Part shown: positions 1 to 8,439 of the stretch, one piece after another
Position numbering within the stretch: the first letter of the stretch is position 1
Layout of the letters: the number at the start of each line of letters is the position of its first letter
Assembly (NCBI GenBank): GCA_036511855.1
Contig: DATCBN010000006.1
Location: forward strand, 1-37,079
Source of the DNA: Candidatus Eremiobacteraceae bacterium
GTDB lineage: Bacteria > Vulcanimicrobiota > Vulcanimicrobiia > Eremiobacterales > Eremiobacteraceae
Direction: 5' to 3'
DNA length: 37,079 nt
Notes under the pieces: model-generated
Database searches by the model: none
What the model was told of the DNA's origin: nothing
Seen by the model: the letters and a program-made list of their open reading frames with translations, nothing else
Program-made: the position numbers and the translations under genes

Positions 1-939
1 GCCATCGCCGCCGCACTCACCGCCGTGTCGTGGTCCATATTAGCGCAACCCGTACTAGGGCAAGCATCGCTTGCCCATCCAAACACAACCATTGGCACCT
101 GCAAGATCTTTCCGAACAAAGACCCGTGGAATACCGACATCTCGCAGTACCCGGTGGATCCGCATTCCGCCGACTATCTTGCGAACATGAACTCGGCGAT
201 GCACGTGCATCCTGACTTCGGTTCGAATCCCACATATGGCATCCCGTGGATCACGGTGCCCGGATCGCAGCGCTTCTTGCCGATCTCGTTTGACGATCCA
301 CAAGAGAGCAACGCGGGCCCGTATCCATTCCCGGCGAACGTGCCGATCGAAAACGGGGATCGCCACGCGATCGTCATCGACAAAGGCACCTGCACGCTCT
401 ACGAGACGTACAGCACCGTCTACCTCGGACCGCCGCAGTCGAAAGGGTTCCACGCGTATTCGGGAGCGGTCTTCGATTTGCACGTACGAAATCCGCAACG
501 CACCGACGGCTGGACGTCGGGCGACGCGGCCGGCCTTGCCATTCTTCCGGGCCTTGTGAAGAAATCTGAAGCCGACACGGGCGTCATCGGCCATGCGTTC
601 CGGTTCACGATGGGAAGCACCCAGGCGGCGTTCATCCATCCCGCGCAGCATTGCACGTCGGGATTTCCCCACGGTCAATATCCGTACTACCCGCCGATGG
701 GCCTTCGCTTGCGCCTCAAAGCCGGCTACGATCTCTCGCAATTCACGGGTGACGCGCTCGCGATCGCCGTCGCGCTTAAGAAATACGGAATGCTGCTCGC
801 CGACAACGGGTCCGACTGGTACATCACCGGCGAGACGAACACGAGCTGGGATGACGACAATCTCGACCAGCTGAAGAATATTCCAGGCAACGCCTTTGAA
901 GTGGTTCAGACCGGCCCGGTCATCACCGGCTTTTGTTGA
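1..939 (+). CDS. Conserved extracellular protein, N-terminus cut by window edge
   Basis: The frame is open from base 1, so the true start lies upstream; a GTG at 25 is possible but would cut a hydrophobic stretch (A-I-A-A-A-L-T-A-V) that looks like the core of a signal peptide. The mature part begins near CKIFPNKDPWN. It contains PWNTDISQYPVDP, a GIPW segment, GPYPFP, DRHAIVID, DGWTSGDAAGLAILPGLV, PPMGLRLRLKAGYD and a C-terminal YGMLLADNGSDWYITG. I recognise this motif series from uncharacterised secreted proteins of actinobacteria and soil metagenomes, but know no function. A perfect palindromic repeat (58-76) encodes GQASLAH exactly between the signal peptide and the mature domain. It is convergent with the next gene, one base apart. 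Family assignment is from memory; function unknown. Confidence 0.75.
   Translation, partial: AIAAALTAVSWSILAQPVLGQASLAHPNTTIGTCKIFPNKDPWNTDISQYPVDPHSADYLANMNSAMHVHPDFGSNPTYGIPWITVPGSQRFLPISFDDPQESNAGPYPFPANVPIENGDRHAIVIDKGTCTLYETYSTVYLGPPQSKGFHAYSGAVFDLHVRNPQRTDGWTSGDAAGLAILPGLVKKSEADTGVIGHAFRFTMGSTQAAFIHPAQHCTSGFPHGQYPYYPPMGLRLRLKAGYDLSQFTGDALAIAVALKKYGMLLADNGSDWYITGETNTSWDDDNLDQLKNIPGNAFEVVQTGPVITGFC
58..76. repeat. Palindromic REP-like element, copy 1 (inside a CDS)
   Basis: Arms GGGCAAGC and GCTTGCCC with loop ATC, preceded by CGTACTA. It is the same unit as at 14875, 14959, 15774 and 30254. It lies in frame inside the first gene, near the expected signal peptidase site. Confidence 0.8.
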
Positions 940-940
940 A

Positions 941-1600
941 TCACGTCAGCGAAAACGCGACGATCTCTCCGGCTTCGCGATGGTTCGTCAGGAACTCGGA
1001 ACCGGTCCACACGAGTGAGCGCGCCCGAAAGGGCACCGTCGCCAGATCGAAACCGCCGGCGGCTGTGCCGGACGGATCGAAGCGTTCGAGGTAATAGCTC
1101 TCCGTGCTCTCATCCGACGTCGTGAGCAGCGTCAGCGAGCCATCGACGGCGGCGATGCCGCAGATGCCGCGCTGCGCGGTCAACAGCGGCTCAAATCCGG
1201 AATCACCCGTCAGCTTGAACACGTGCCGATTGTACCACTGGCTGAGATACAGATCGTGCCCGTCATACGTGATGTACGAGCCTGTGCCGTCGGGGCACCG
1301 CACGGGGTCGCGACGCTGACGGCCGTCGAGGTCGTATTCGAACAGGTGCCGGTCCTCGTCTGGGCCGTAGCCGCAAACCGCCCACACTCGATCCTTTGAG
1401 GCTGCAAGGCCTATCGCGGTCTCAGATGTAGTAGTCCAATCTTCGAGATGTGACGACGCGAGATCAAGCGTGTGGATCACCCGGTTCGGGCGAAAACTCA
1501 CCAAGAGCTGCGATCCGAGCACCGCCAGCCCTTGCGGTTCGGGAATGCTTGTCTTATAGCGCCGCAATTCCCGGATCGGGGCCCACGAACGCATGTTCAT
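941..1600 (-). CDS. Beta-propeller-like hypothetical protein
   Basis: 219 residues, no signal peptide or membrane segment, so probably cytoplasmic. The sequence has the rhythm of repeated four-stranded blades: IPEPQGLAVLGSQLLVSF, TAIGLAASKDRVWAV, YITYDGHDLYLSQW, GICGIAAVDGSLTLL and ARSLVWTGSEFLTNH. This resembles SMP-30/NHL-like propellers in pattern only, and I see no catalytic signature. Two ATGs are available (1600 and 1594); the first is used. It converges on the first gene with a one-base gap. Function unknown. Confidence 0.65.
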   Translation of the reverse strand: MNMRSWAPIRELRRYKTSIPEPQGLAVLGSQLLVSFRPNRVIHTLDLASSHLEDWTTTSETAIGLAASKDRVWAVCGYGPDEDRHLFEYDLDGRQRRDPVRCPDGTGSYITYDGHDLYLSQWYNRHVFKLTGDSGFEPLLTAQRGICGIAAVDGSLTLLTTSDESTESYYLERFDPSGTAAGGFDLATVPFRARSLVWTGSEFLTNHREAGEIVAFSLT

Positions 1601-1766
1601 AGGGCGCCGGGTTTACGACGCATCCCGGCTAAAACCTTGGCGCCTCATTTTAGCGCCGGGCTGGGACATTTTTTTCATCCCGATAATGCGACGTTTGGAC
1701 GTGGGTTGGGTCTAGGTAAGGCATGTCTCACGCGCGAACGATTTTTGCCACTGAGGAGATGAAAAT

Positions 1767-2996
1767 ATGCTTTACAGACGATTTTTGTATTCCGCGAGTA
1801 TCGCGATCGCGGGCTTCGCCGCGGCGGTGTTTTTGGTGAGCAGCTCGTCGGCTGCGAGCGATTACGCGGTGTTGTATAACTTCACCGGCGGGAACGACGG
1901 CGGCAACGGGGCAACTGCATTGACGTTCGACGGAGCGGGTAATGCGTACGGCACTACCGTGACCGGCGGCAACGCCGATTGCGGCACGATCTTCAAACTC
2001 GCGCCTCTCGGTCACGGCCAATGGAATGAGACGACGCTCTACAACTTTTCGTGCGGCAATGACGGAAAAAATCCGCACGGCGGTTTGACCTTCGACAGCG
2101 TGGGCAATCTGTACGGCACCACGGTCGCCGGCGGCTCCGGTGGTTTCTGCACGGGCGACGGCTGCGGTGTGGTTTTCGAACTGACGCCCAGCGGCGAGCG
2201 CGTGCTCTACAATTTCACCGGAAACAATGACGGATTCGGTCCGGGCGGCCAAGTGGTCTTCGACCAAGCCGGCAACTTGTTTGGGACCGCGCCGGACGGC
2301 GGATCGCACATGGCAGGCGTGGTGTACGAGCTCACGTTTAGAAACGGCTCGTGGCATCAGAAGGTGATCCACGCCTTCACGGGCGGCGTGGACGGCGCAC
2401 TGGGCTCACTCGGCGCACTGCTCGTCGACGCGAGCGGCAAATTGTACGGCGTGACCGAAATCGGCGGCTTGCATTCGGCCGGCACCGCGTTCAGACTGGC
2501 TCCGCGGCAGGACGGCAGCTACAACTTCACCACGGTGTACGCATTCAACGGTCAACCCGATGCCGGATCTCCATACGGCGGCCTGATTCCCGACGCAGCC
2601 GGCAATCTCTACGGAACCACCTACTTCGGCGGGGCGAGCGGTCAAGGGACTGTCTATGAGCTCACGCCCAAGCACGGCGGTTGGACCGAACAAGTGCTGT
2701 ACAGCTTCAAGGGCGGCAATGACGGCAGTCTGCCGACCTCAACGCTCGTCCTTGACGCAAACGGAAATCTCGACGGCACGACCACGGCGGGCGGCCATCC
2801 CCTATGCGACTGCGGCACCGTCTTCCGCCTAAAGCCCAATCCGTGGCGCGAAGTCATTCTGCACCGCTTTGGAAACTCGCGAGACGGCACAAATCCGCTC
2901 TACGGTCTTGCGTCAAACGGGAGTCGGAATTTCTTCGGAGCTACCCCCGCCGGCGGTCTGCACGGGCAGGGAGCGATCTTCGAGATCGCGCCGTAA
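1767..2996 (+). CDS. Secreted GloVer-type tandem-repeat protein
   Basis: 409 residues. A clear ribosome site (GAGGAGA) sits 7 bases before the ATG. An N-terminal signal peptide (IAIAGFAAAVFLVSSSSAAS) is followed by about seven repeats of 45-55 residues. Each has the plan V-L-Y-x-F-x-G-G-x-D-G, then G-x-L-x-F/D-x-x-G-N-L-Y-G-T-T-x-x-G-G, then G-T-V-F-x-L-x-P. This is the GloVer repeat, annotated elsewhere as choice-of-anchor tandem repeat GloVer-containing protein and thought to form a beta-propeller-like extracellular domain. No membrane anchor is visible at the C-terminus, so it is probably released or attached by partner proteins. A decayed relative lies at 34105. Biological role unknown. 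Confidence 0.85.
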   Translation: MLYRRFLYSASIAIAGFAAAVFLVSSSSAASDYAVLYNFTGGNDGGNGATALTFDGAGNAYGTTVTGGNADCGTIFKLAPLGHGQWNETTLYNFSCGNDGKNPHGGLTFDSVGNLYGTTVAGGSGGFCTGDGCGVVFELTPSGERVLYNFTGNNDGFGPGGQVVFDQAGNLFGTAPDGGSHMAGVVYELTFRNGSWHQKVIHAFTGGVDGALGSLGALLVDASGKLYGVTEIGGLHSAGTAFRLAPRQDGSYNFTTVYAFNGQPDAGSPYGGLIPDAAGNLYGTTYFGGASGQGTVYELTPKHGGWTEQVLYSFKGGNDGSLPTSTLVLDANGNLDGTTTAGGHPLCDCGTVFRLKPNPWREVILHRFGNSRDGTNPLYGLASNGSRNFFGATPAGGLHGQGAIFEIAP

Positions 2997-3031
2997 CGTT
3001 CGGCTGGAAATCATCGCGTGACGTGCGCCGA

Positions 3032-4219
3032 TCAATACTCGGCGTACGTCACGATTTTGACAAGGCCGGTGAGCGCGTGAGTTGGGGGGATCACCGTTGG
3101 GTCGTAGACGATTCCACCGGATGAGCCACGGCCCGCAAAAGTCAACGTTCCGAGCGACATCATCGCTCCCGTGAACGTTCCGTAACCATTGAGCGTCGTA
3201 CCGCCCTTCACTTGCACGTATCCGGCGACATACGATCCATTCGAAAACCTCGCGTTTCCATTCACAACGAGGAGGTTCGGCTTGCTTGAAAACGAGACGA
3301 ATCCCGACCCGGATTCGGTGAGGTTGCCGTTCACAACCATCGTCCACTGCCCGGTGAACGTGACTCCGTGCGTCGAAAGCGTGAGCGGCCCGTCGTAGAA
3401 CAATACGCAACCCACGACAATGCCGAGACCCGGGCACGAATAGTTGCTCGAAAGCGACGATCCGGCCGGCACGTAAATATTGGTCGGGCCGCCGAACGTC
3501 TGCGTCTGGCTCTTGTAGCTCGCGACCATGAAATCGAATTGGCTCACGGTCGGCAGCGGCACCGTCGGCGCATTGATGGTGCCGGGCGGCAACGAATTCA
3601 CGGTCCCGCTCGCCGAAGACGTTCCATCAACACCGCCGCTGATGCTCGCGGTGATATTGCCATTCGCGTGGACCGAAGCGCTGTTCGTGCCGCTCGGATC
3701 CGATATCGAACGTGGACCATAGCTTCCCTGGATGCCCAACCCCGCGGCTAGCGCTAGGCGCGGATACGTCAATTGCGACGTGTCGACGGTGACGGCAGCT
3801 TCGACGGTCGTGGTCCGGCCGCCGCTCGGATCCGATCCGGTGCTGTCGATGATGGCTCCGCCGATCGGCACGAATATTTGGCCACTGCCGTTGATCGGAT
3901 CGAGAATATGCTGCGTCAGAGCGCCGGGGCCGAGATCAAAGTTCGGATAGATCTTGTACGTGAACGTATATCCGTTCGCCAAAGTGGTCGTACGGCTTGT
4001 CGGCGCCAGCAAAGAAACGTCCAGGTCGTCGAGTGCGGCGTTCAGGCCGGCCTCGGCGGCATCGAACACGGAATTCTTGTCCTGCAAGCTATACGTGCTC
4101 TTGCTCGCGTCGCTCGCGCTCTCGAGCAACATCACCGCGATGACCGCGAGCATCGCCGCAAAACTGAGGACGTACGGAAGTACGAACCCGCGCTTGAGCC
4201 GTGGACTAGTTCCGCGCAT
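3032..4219 (-). CDS. PilX-like minor pilin / pilus assembly protein
   Basis: The frame is open from 4279, but the ATG at 4219 gives a prepilin-like start: basic leader MRGTSPRLKRG, then FVLPYVLSFAAMLAVIAVMLLESA, a single membrane helix. Cleavage would follow the Gly before FVLPY. Like PilX and GspK proteins it lacks the Glu at +5. Residues after the helix (SLQDKNSVFDAAEAGLNAALDDL) match the PilX N-domain pattern. The C-terminal half is rich in Ser, Gly and Thr with repeated LxVNGNxxxS strands, suggesting a beta-helix or adhesin-like head. It is the third gene of a three-gene operon and overlaps the PilW-like gene by 14 bases. About 395 residues, longer than typical PilX. Confidence 0.72.
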   Translation of the reverse strand: MRGTSPRLKRGFVLPYVLSFAAMLAVIAVMLLESASDASKSTYSLQDKNSVFDAAEAGLNAALDDLDVSLLAPTSRTTTLANGYTFTYKIYPNFDLGPGALTQHILDPINGSGQIFVPIGGAIIDSTGSDPSGGRTTTVEAAVTVDTSQLTYPRLALAAGLGIQGSYGPRSISDPSGTNSASVHANGNITASISGGVDGTSSASGTVNSLPPGTINAPTVPLPTVSQFDFMVASYKSQTQTFGGPTNIYVPAGSSLSSNYSCPGLGIVVGCVLFYDGPLTLSTHGVTFTGQWTMVVNGNLTESGSGFVSFSSKPNLLVVNGNARFSNGSYVAGYVQVKGGTTLNGYGTFTGAMMSLGTLTFAGRGSSGGIVYDPTVIPPTHALTGLVKIVTYAEY

Positions 4220-4904
4220 ATGCGTCCCCTTCGACCGACAGTTCGGCGGTCGAGCCGCCGCTCTGGTTCTGACCTGCAAGCCTGAGGACGACGCGATCGC
4301 TCGTCACATCGACCATCGACTGGAGATTCTTTATGCCGAGGGCGACGGTCTCTGCGTTTGCCGACGTCATGGCTTGGTTGACGGCTGCGACGACGTCGCT
4401 GTTCAACACCCCCGGATTGACACCCGTCGGGACGTTGGCAGCGCCAAAACCGCTCATCAATGTATTGGTCCCCGACTGATCGGCGGTAAGCCAGTAGACG
4501 CTGAATCCGACCCATGCAGGCCGGCCGCTCGAATCCCATGCCGCGCCGCCGGTGCCGTTCGGCCGCGCGGTGAGCATCGCAAGACAAGAGACGTTGGTCG
4601 GTATCGCCAGATTCGACGCAGGGGAACAATTCAGCGCGCCGCCGGCGCCGGTGCAGACAAAAATTCCGTTCGGATCGCTCTGCCGTGCGTCGCGTTGCAT
4701 CCGATAGAGCGTCGAGTCCATCGTCTGGATCTCTTGGAGCGAAGCATGCTCGGCTTGCGATGCCGACAACATCGGCCGGCAGAGCGCGACGACGAGGCTC
4801 CCGACAATGCCGGCGATGCCGCACACGACGAGGATCTCGATCAGCGTCGCGCCGCGAATGTTAGAACCCGGCTTGCGACGCAATGTAGCTCTCCACGACG
4901 GCAC
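4206..4904 (-). CDS. PilW-like minor prepilin
   Basis: 232 residues. A basic leader of 18 residues ends in R-G, followed by the type III prepilin motif ATLIEILVVCGIAG: Gly at -1 and Glu at +5 are both present, with a hydrophobic N-terminal helix. Downstream (QEIQTMDSTLYRMQRDARQSD) is the amphipathic region typical of PilW/PulJ-type subunits, with a beta-rich Cys-containing head. The ATG at 4904 overlaps the upstream gene by 44 bases; an ATT near 4858 would give a shorter leader but is unlikely. The tight overlaps on both sides indicate translational coupling. It would be processed by a PilD-like peptidase, which is not in this window. Confidence 0.75.
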   Translation of the reverse strand: MPSWRATLRRKPGSNIRGATLIEILVVCGIAGIVGSLVVALCRPMLSASQAEHASLQEIQTMDSTLYRMQRDARQSDPNGIFVCTGAGGALNCSPASNLAIPTNVSCLAMLTARPNGTGGAAWDSSGRPAWVGFSVYWLTADQSGTNTLMSGFGAANVPTGVNPGVLNSDVVAAVNQAMTSANAETVALGIKNLQSMVDVTSDRVVLRLAGQNQSGGSTAELSVEGDAYARN

Positions 4905-5307
4905 TCTGCGCGGGCCCGCTCGGACCCCAAGCCACGGTGACCGTACAATCGTAGCTGAAGAGCGAACGCGCAGTACAATTTGGTATCATGACGAAGTTGA
5001 TGACCGCCGGCGACGTCCTGTCCGACACGAAGCCGTAGCCTTGATCGATCGCGATAACCGGTGCTGCCGGAAGACCCGTGATGGAACCGGACGATTTCAC
5101 GTACTGCCTGATGCTGTCGAGATAGCTTTGTCCTGCGGAGACAGCTTGGACTCGCACTGAATCTTGTTTCGTGAATGCGTACGATGCCGGCACCGAGCCG
5201 ATGAGCATCAAGACCACGATGAGCAGCACGGACATAGCCACCATCGCCTCGACGAGGCTAAAGCCGCGAAAAGACTTCGCGCGAAGCAAAGCCGATGATG
5301 CTCCCAT
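4861..5307 (-). CDS. PilV-like minor prepilin
   Basis: 148 residues. Leader MGASSALLRAKSFRG, then FSLVEAMVAMSVLLIVVLML: Gly at -1, Phe at +1 and Glu at +5, the classic type IV prepilin signature. The body (SAGQSYLDSIRQYVKSSG) resembles PilV/PulI-type subunits. It is the first gene of the pilin operon and is transcribed away from the GGDEF-EAL gene starting at 5413. The 105-base gap must hold both promoters. Minor pilins of this kind prime assembly of a type IV pilus or type II secretion pseudopilus; no ATPase or secretin gene is visible here, so which machine it serves is unknown. Confidence 0.78.
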   Translation of the reverse strand: MGASSALLRAKSFRGFSLVEAMVAMSVLLIVVLMLIGSVPASYAFTKQDSVRVQAVSAGQSYLDSIRQYVKSSGSITGLPAAPVIAIDQGYGFVSDRTSPAVINFVMIPNCTARSLFSYDCTVTVAWGPSGPAQSAVVESYIASQAGF

Positions 5308-5412
5308 ATCTAGTTGACCCTTATGCGGGATACGTTGTTACACGTCACTCATACAGTGTTAGCAGTCATATGCGTTCGTAACGTTCCGGTGGATGCGGCG
5401 TCTAATGCATAG

Positions 5413-7839
5413 ATGAAGAATACACGCAGGCCTTTGGCCGAATTGCGCCGTTCGGCGCAGCAACGTCTGTTGATCGCTTACGCCGGTGTGATCGTCGTCA
5501 CTACCGCCGCGCTCTGGGGCGGCGGCGCGTGGGTGGCCGAATCGCTAGCGCTGCAAGCGGCGAGCCAGTCGAGCGCGGCGTCTGCAAGCTCCGAGCTGAG
5601 CTGCGCCAATCAGATCCTCGGATACGGCGTGGACATCGGTTCAGCGCCGTCCGGTTCGCTGCCGATGCAGTTGGTCGTGGACCTGCAGCAATCCGTACGG
5701 CGCTGCGATGATGCGTTGCAAGAGACGACTCGCGCGGCTGCCGGCATGAGCCTCGATCAGGCCGACCGATCCACGCTCGAACGATTCTCGCTGCAAGTCG
5801 ACGCGTCACACGGCGAGATGTCGGCGACGACAAGTCAAGTCATCGCACAGACGCAGAGCGGCGACCCGGCTCAGCACGCACTGATCGGCGCCGCAGTCAC
5901 GAGGCTTGCGACCAAGGTCGCCACATTCGTCGACGCCGCGCGGGCGCAAGCCGCGTTTTTCAGCGACATCTCCGGAACGGCCCTTGTGAACGGCCGGCTA
6001 CGCCTCGTCACGATCGCGTGCACCGTGATCGGCATCGTGATCTTCGGGTTCATCGCGTTCATCGCACCGCTGCATCGTAGAACCGCAGCGCTGATCGAGT
6101 CGACGTTCCGTTCGCAAGAACAGGACCGGCGCCTGGATTCCGACATCGCACGCCACATCGCCGAGCGCGATCGAAACGAAGCCGAAGCGCAATTCAAAGC
6201 ATTGTTCCAGCAGTCGTCGGTGGGGGTTGTGTTGTGCGGCCTGGATGGCCGTATCATGGAGACGAACGCCGCGCTGCAAGGCATGCTGGGATACACGTCG
6301 CACGAGCTGCGGACCTTGCATTTCAGCGCGCTGACCGGCGACCCGGACGACGGTCCCGCGAATGCAAACGGCGACGGTGAGCGGCTCTTGCGCCGCAAAG
6401 ACGAGTCCCGGCTTTGGGTCGAGCAGACGACGACGCCTGCTATCGCCAGCGATGACCGGATCGTCGCGGTCATCCGCATGATCCAGAACATCGAAAGCCG
6501 CAAGAAAGCCGAAAATCGCCTGCACTTCGACGCGACTCACGACGCTCTCACCGGTCTCCATAACCGCCGGCACTTCGACGACGCTATAGATGAAGCGGTC
6601 AACGTGGGCCGAATGGCTCATGGATCATGCTTCGCCGTGATCATGATCGATCTCGACGGCTTCAAGTACATCAACGATACGCGCGGCCACGCGGTAGGCG
6701 ATGCGGCGCTTGCGGAGGTGGGCCGCCGTTTGGGATCCTGTGATGGGCCAAACGTGCTCATCAGCCGCTACGGCGGCGACGAGTTCACGGCGATCTTATC
6801 GGGCGTCCGCACCGTCGATACGGCGATTGCTCTCGCGCAGGCGATTCAAAGCGCACTGCAGGAGCCGATGGCGATTCAAGGCACGCGAGTGCTCATGTCC
6901 GCGAGCGTCGGCATTTGCCTCTGGAGCGCCGAGTTCGCCGATGGCGACGCCCTCTTGCAAGCTGCCGACAGCGCGGTCTACAAAGCGAAGTCCGCGGGCC
7001 GGGGGCGATGGGCCGTGTACGACACGTCGATGGCGAAGGACGACCGGTACCGCCGCGCGGTGGGCGCTAATCTTCGCGAGGCTTTGGACAACGGACAGCT
7101 CGACATCGCATTTCAACCGATCGTCACACTCCGCGACCGCACGTGCATAGGATTTGAGGCGCTCGCCCGTTGGAACCACCCCACACTTGGACCGGTTCCA
7201 CCGACGGTGTTCATCACGGTCGCCGAAGAGATGGGTCTCGTCGGTGAGGTCGGAGAGTGGATGTTGCGGCAGGCTTGTCAACAATTGGCCGAATGGCGAA
7301 GCCGCTTCGGCGTCACCAACATCAAAGTAAACGTGAACGTCTCTCCGCAACAGATGGCGGATCCGGATTTTGCATCACTCGTGGCTGCAGCGCTACGCCA
7401 AGCCGATCTCGAACCGAAGCACATCGCGCTTGAGCTCACCGAGACGGCGATCTTCGATTCGAGAGGACAGGGCAGCAAAACGCTCGCGGCGCTGCGCCGC
7501 ATCGGCACTCCGATCTTGCTGGATGATTTCGGAACCGGTTTTTCGTCGCTCACGCATCTGCAGAAGGTCCGCATGGATGCGCTGAAGATCGATCAATCGT
7601 TCGTACGCGGCGAGGACGGCGGGTTGGCGTCGCCGCCGATCGTCGAGACTCTCATCGCGCTCGCAAAAACGCTCGGCATCGACGTCGTCGCCGAGGGTGT
7701 GGAGACCGAACAGCAGGCAGCGCAGCTTCGTGCGTTGGGTTGCGAGGCTGCGCAGGGATTTCTCTTCGCACGCCCGCTCTCGGCCGCGGATGCGATCGGC
7801 TATCTATTAGAACGATCCAAGATAGCGGCCGCGTCTTAG
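5413..7839 (+). CDS. Membrane PAS-GGDEF-EAL protein (c-di-GMP turnover)
   Basis: 808 residues. A membrane helix near residues 20-40 and a second near 197-218 bracket a helical periplasmic sensor of about 150 residues. A PAS domain follows (QFKALFQQSSVGVVLCGLDG), then GGDEF and EAL domains. The GGDEF motif is intact at residues 454-458 (RYGGDEF); I see no RxxD inhibitory site before it. The EAL domain keeps EAL at 582-584 and also NVNVSP, ELTE, DDFGTG, LKIDQSFV and AEGVE, so the phosphodiesterase residues look complete. By family knowledge it could make and degrade cyclic di-GMP; which activity dominates cannot be read from sequence. It is divergent from the minor-pilin operon, suggesting a link with pilus control (inference). 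Confidence 0.92.
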   Translation: MKNTRRPLAELRRSAQQRLLIAYAGVIVVTTAALWGGGAWVAESLALQAASQSSAASASSELSCANQILGYGVDIGSAPSGSLPMQLVVDLQQSVRRCDDALQETTRAAAGMSLDQADRSTLERFSLQVDASHGEMSATTSQVIAQTQSGDPAQHALIGAAVTRLATKVATFVDAARAQAAFFSDISGTALVNGRLRLVTIACTVIGIVIFGFIAFIAPLHRRTAALIESTFRSQEQDRRLDSDIARHIAERDRNEAEAQFKALFQQSSVGVVLCGLDGRIMETNAALQGMLGYTSHELRTLHFSALTGDPDDGPANANGDGERLLRRKDESRLWVEQTTTPAIASDDRIVAVIRMIQNIESRKKAENRLHFDATHDALTGLHNRRHFDDAIDEAVNVGRMAHGSCFAVIMIDLDGFKYINDTRGHAVGDAALAEVGRRLGSCDGPNVLISRYGGDEFTAILSGVRTVDTAIALAQAIQSALQEPMAIQGTRVLMSASVGICLWSAEFADGDALLQAADSAVYKAKSAGRGRWAVYDTSMAKDDRYRRAVGANLREALDNGQLDIAFQPIVTLRDRTCIGFEALARWNHPTLGPVPPTVFITVAEEMGLVGEVGEWMLRQACQQLAEWRSRFGVTNIKVNVNVSPQQMADPDFASLVAAALRQADLEPKHIALELTETAIFDSRGQGSKTLAALRRIGTPILLDDFGTGFSSLTHLQKVRMDALKIDQSFVRGEDGGLASPPIVETLIALAKTLGIDVVAEGVETEQQAAQLRALGCEAAQGFLFARPLSAADAIGYLLERSKIAAAS

Positions 7840-8378
7840 GGGCGACCGTAGCGGCCGGTGAGCGTCGTGCTTCCAAGCACGTGTTTGGCGATGAGCGCCT
7901 TTAATCCAGGCCCGTTGGTCTTCGCAGTCGCACTGCCGGCATGCGTTTCATCCAAGGCATAGAGCGTGAAGATATAGTGGTGAGCGCCACTGCCGACCGG
8001 CGGACATGGCCCGCCATAACCTGGTTTTCCGAAAGAAGTGGTGCCTTCCACGCTTGCCGCCGGCGCGGCCGCCTGCTTTGTGCTTCCGGCGCCCTGGGCT
8101 AGTGAATTCGCGGATGCGGGAATATCGAAGAGCACCCAGTGCCACCAGCCGCCCCGAACCGGCGCGTCGGGATCCCAGACCGTCAACGCAAAGCTTTTCG
8201 TTCCGGCGGGCGCGCCGGACCAATGCAGCGCCGGTGAGACGTCGTCTCCCGTGCATGCCATGCCGTTGAAGACGAACGTCTTTCCGAGCGTGCCGCCGTC
8301 GTGGAAATCCGTGCTCGAAAGAGTGAACGGTGAGGCGGCCATGGCGCCGGCTGTCAAAAGGGCGAATAGTGTATTCAT
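7836..8378 (-). CDS. YbhB/YbcL family PEBP-like protein, secreted
   Basis: 180 residues from the ATG at 8378; the longer open frame to 8699 overlaps the opposite gene and is not used. It begins with a short signal peptide (LFALLTAGAMAAS). Family motifs are all present: FVFNGMACTGDDVSPAL, VWDPDAPVRGGWWHWVLFDIP, and GKPGYGGPCPPVGSGAHHY followed by FTLYALD. These form the ligand-binding pocket of phosphatidylethanolamine-binding proteins, sometimes called Raf kinase inhibitor-like. The bacterial role is poorly known. It ends with a 4-base overlap against the GGDEF-EAL gene and shares a 61-base divergent promoter region with the epimerase gene. Confidence 0.88.
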   Translation of the reverse strand: MNTLFALLTAGAMAASPFTLSSTDFHDGGTLGKTFVFNGMACTGDDVSPALHWSGAPAGTKSFALTVWDPDAPVRGGWWHWVLFDIPASANSLAQGAGSTKQAAAPAASVEGTTSFGKPGYGGPCPPVGSGAHHYIFTLYALDETHAGSATAKTNGPGLKALIAKHVLGSTTLTGRYGRP

Positions 8379-8439
8379 AATTCTCGAATCGTTGTACGGC
8401 GCGGCAGGTCGCGCCTTCCACCCGCGGTAATCACGAAAT

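Noticed and set aside
212-232. GGTTCGAATCCC resembling a tRNA T-arm
   Set aside because: It is inside a well-supported coding frame (FGSNPTYG) and no acceptor, D or anticodon stem can be formed around it.
4861-5160. 117-codon plus-strand frame within the pilin genes
   Set aside because: Antisense shadow of the PilV- and PilW-like genes, with residue use typical of a high-GC wrong frame.
5314-5345. TTGACC as a -35 box between the pilin and GGDEF-EAL genes
   Set aside because: No acceptable -10 sequence at the right distance on either strand.
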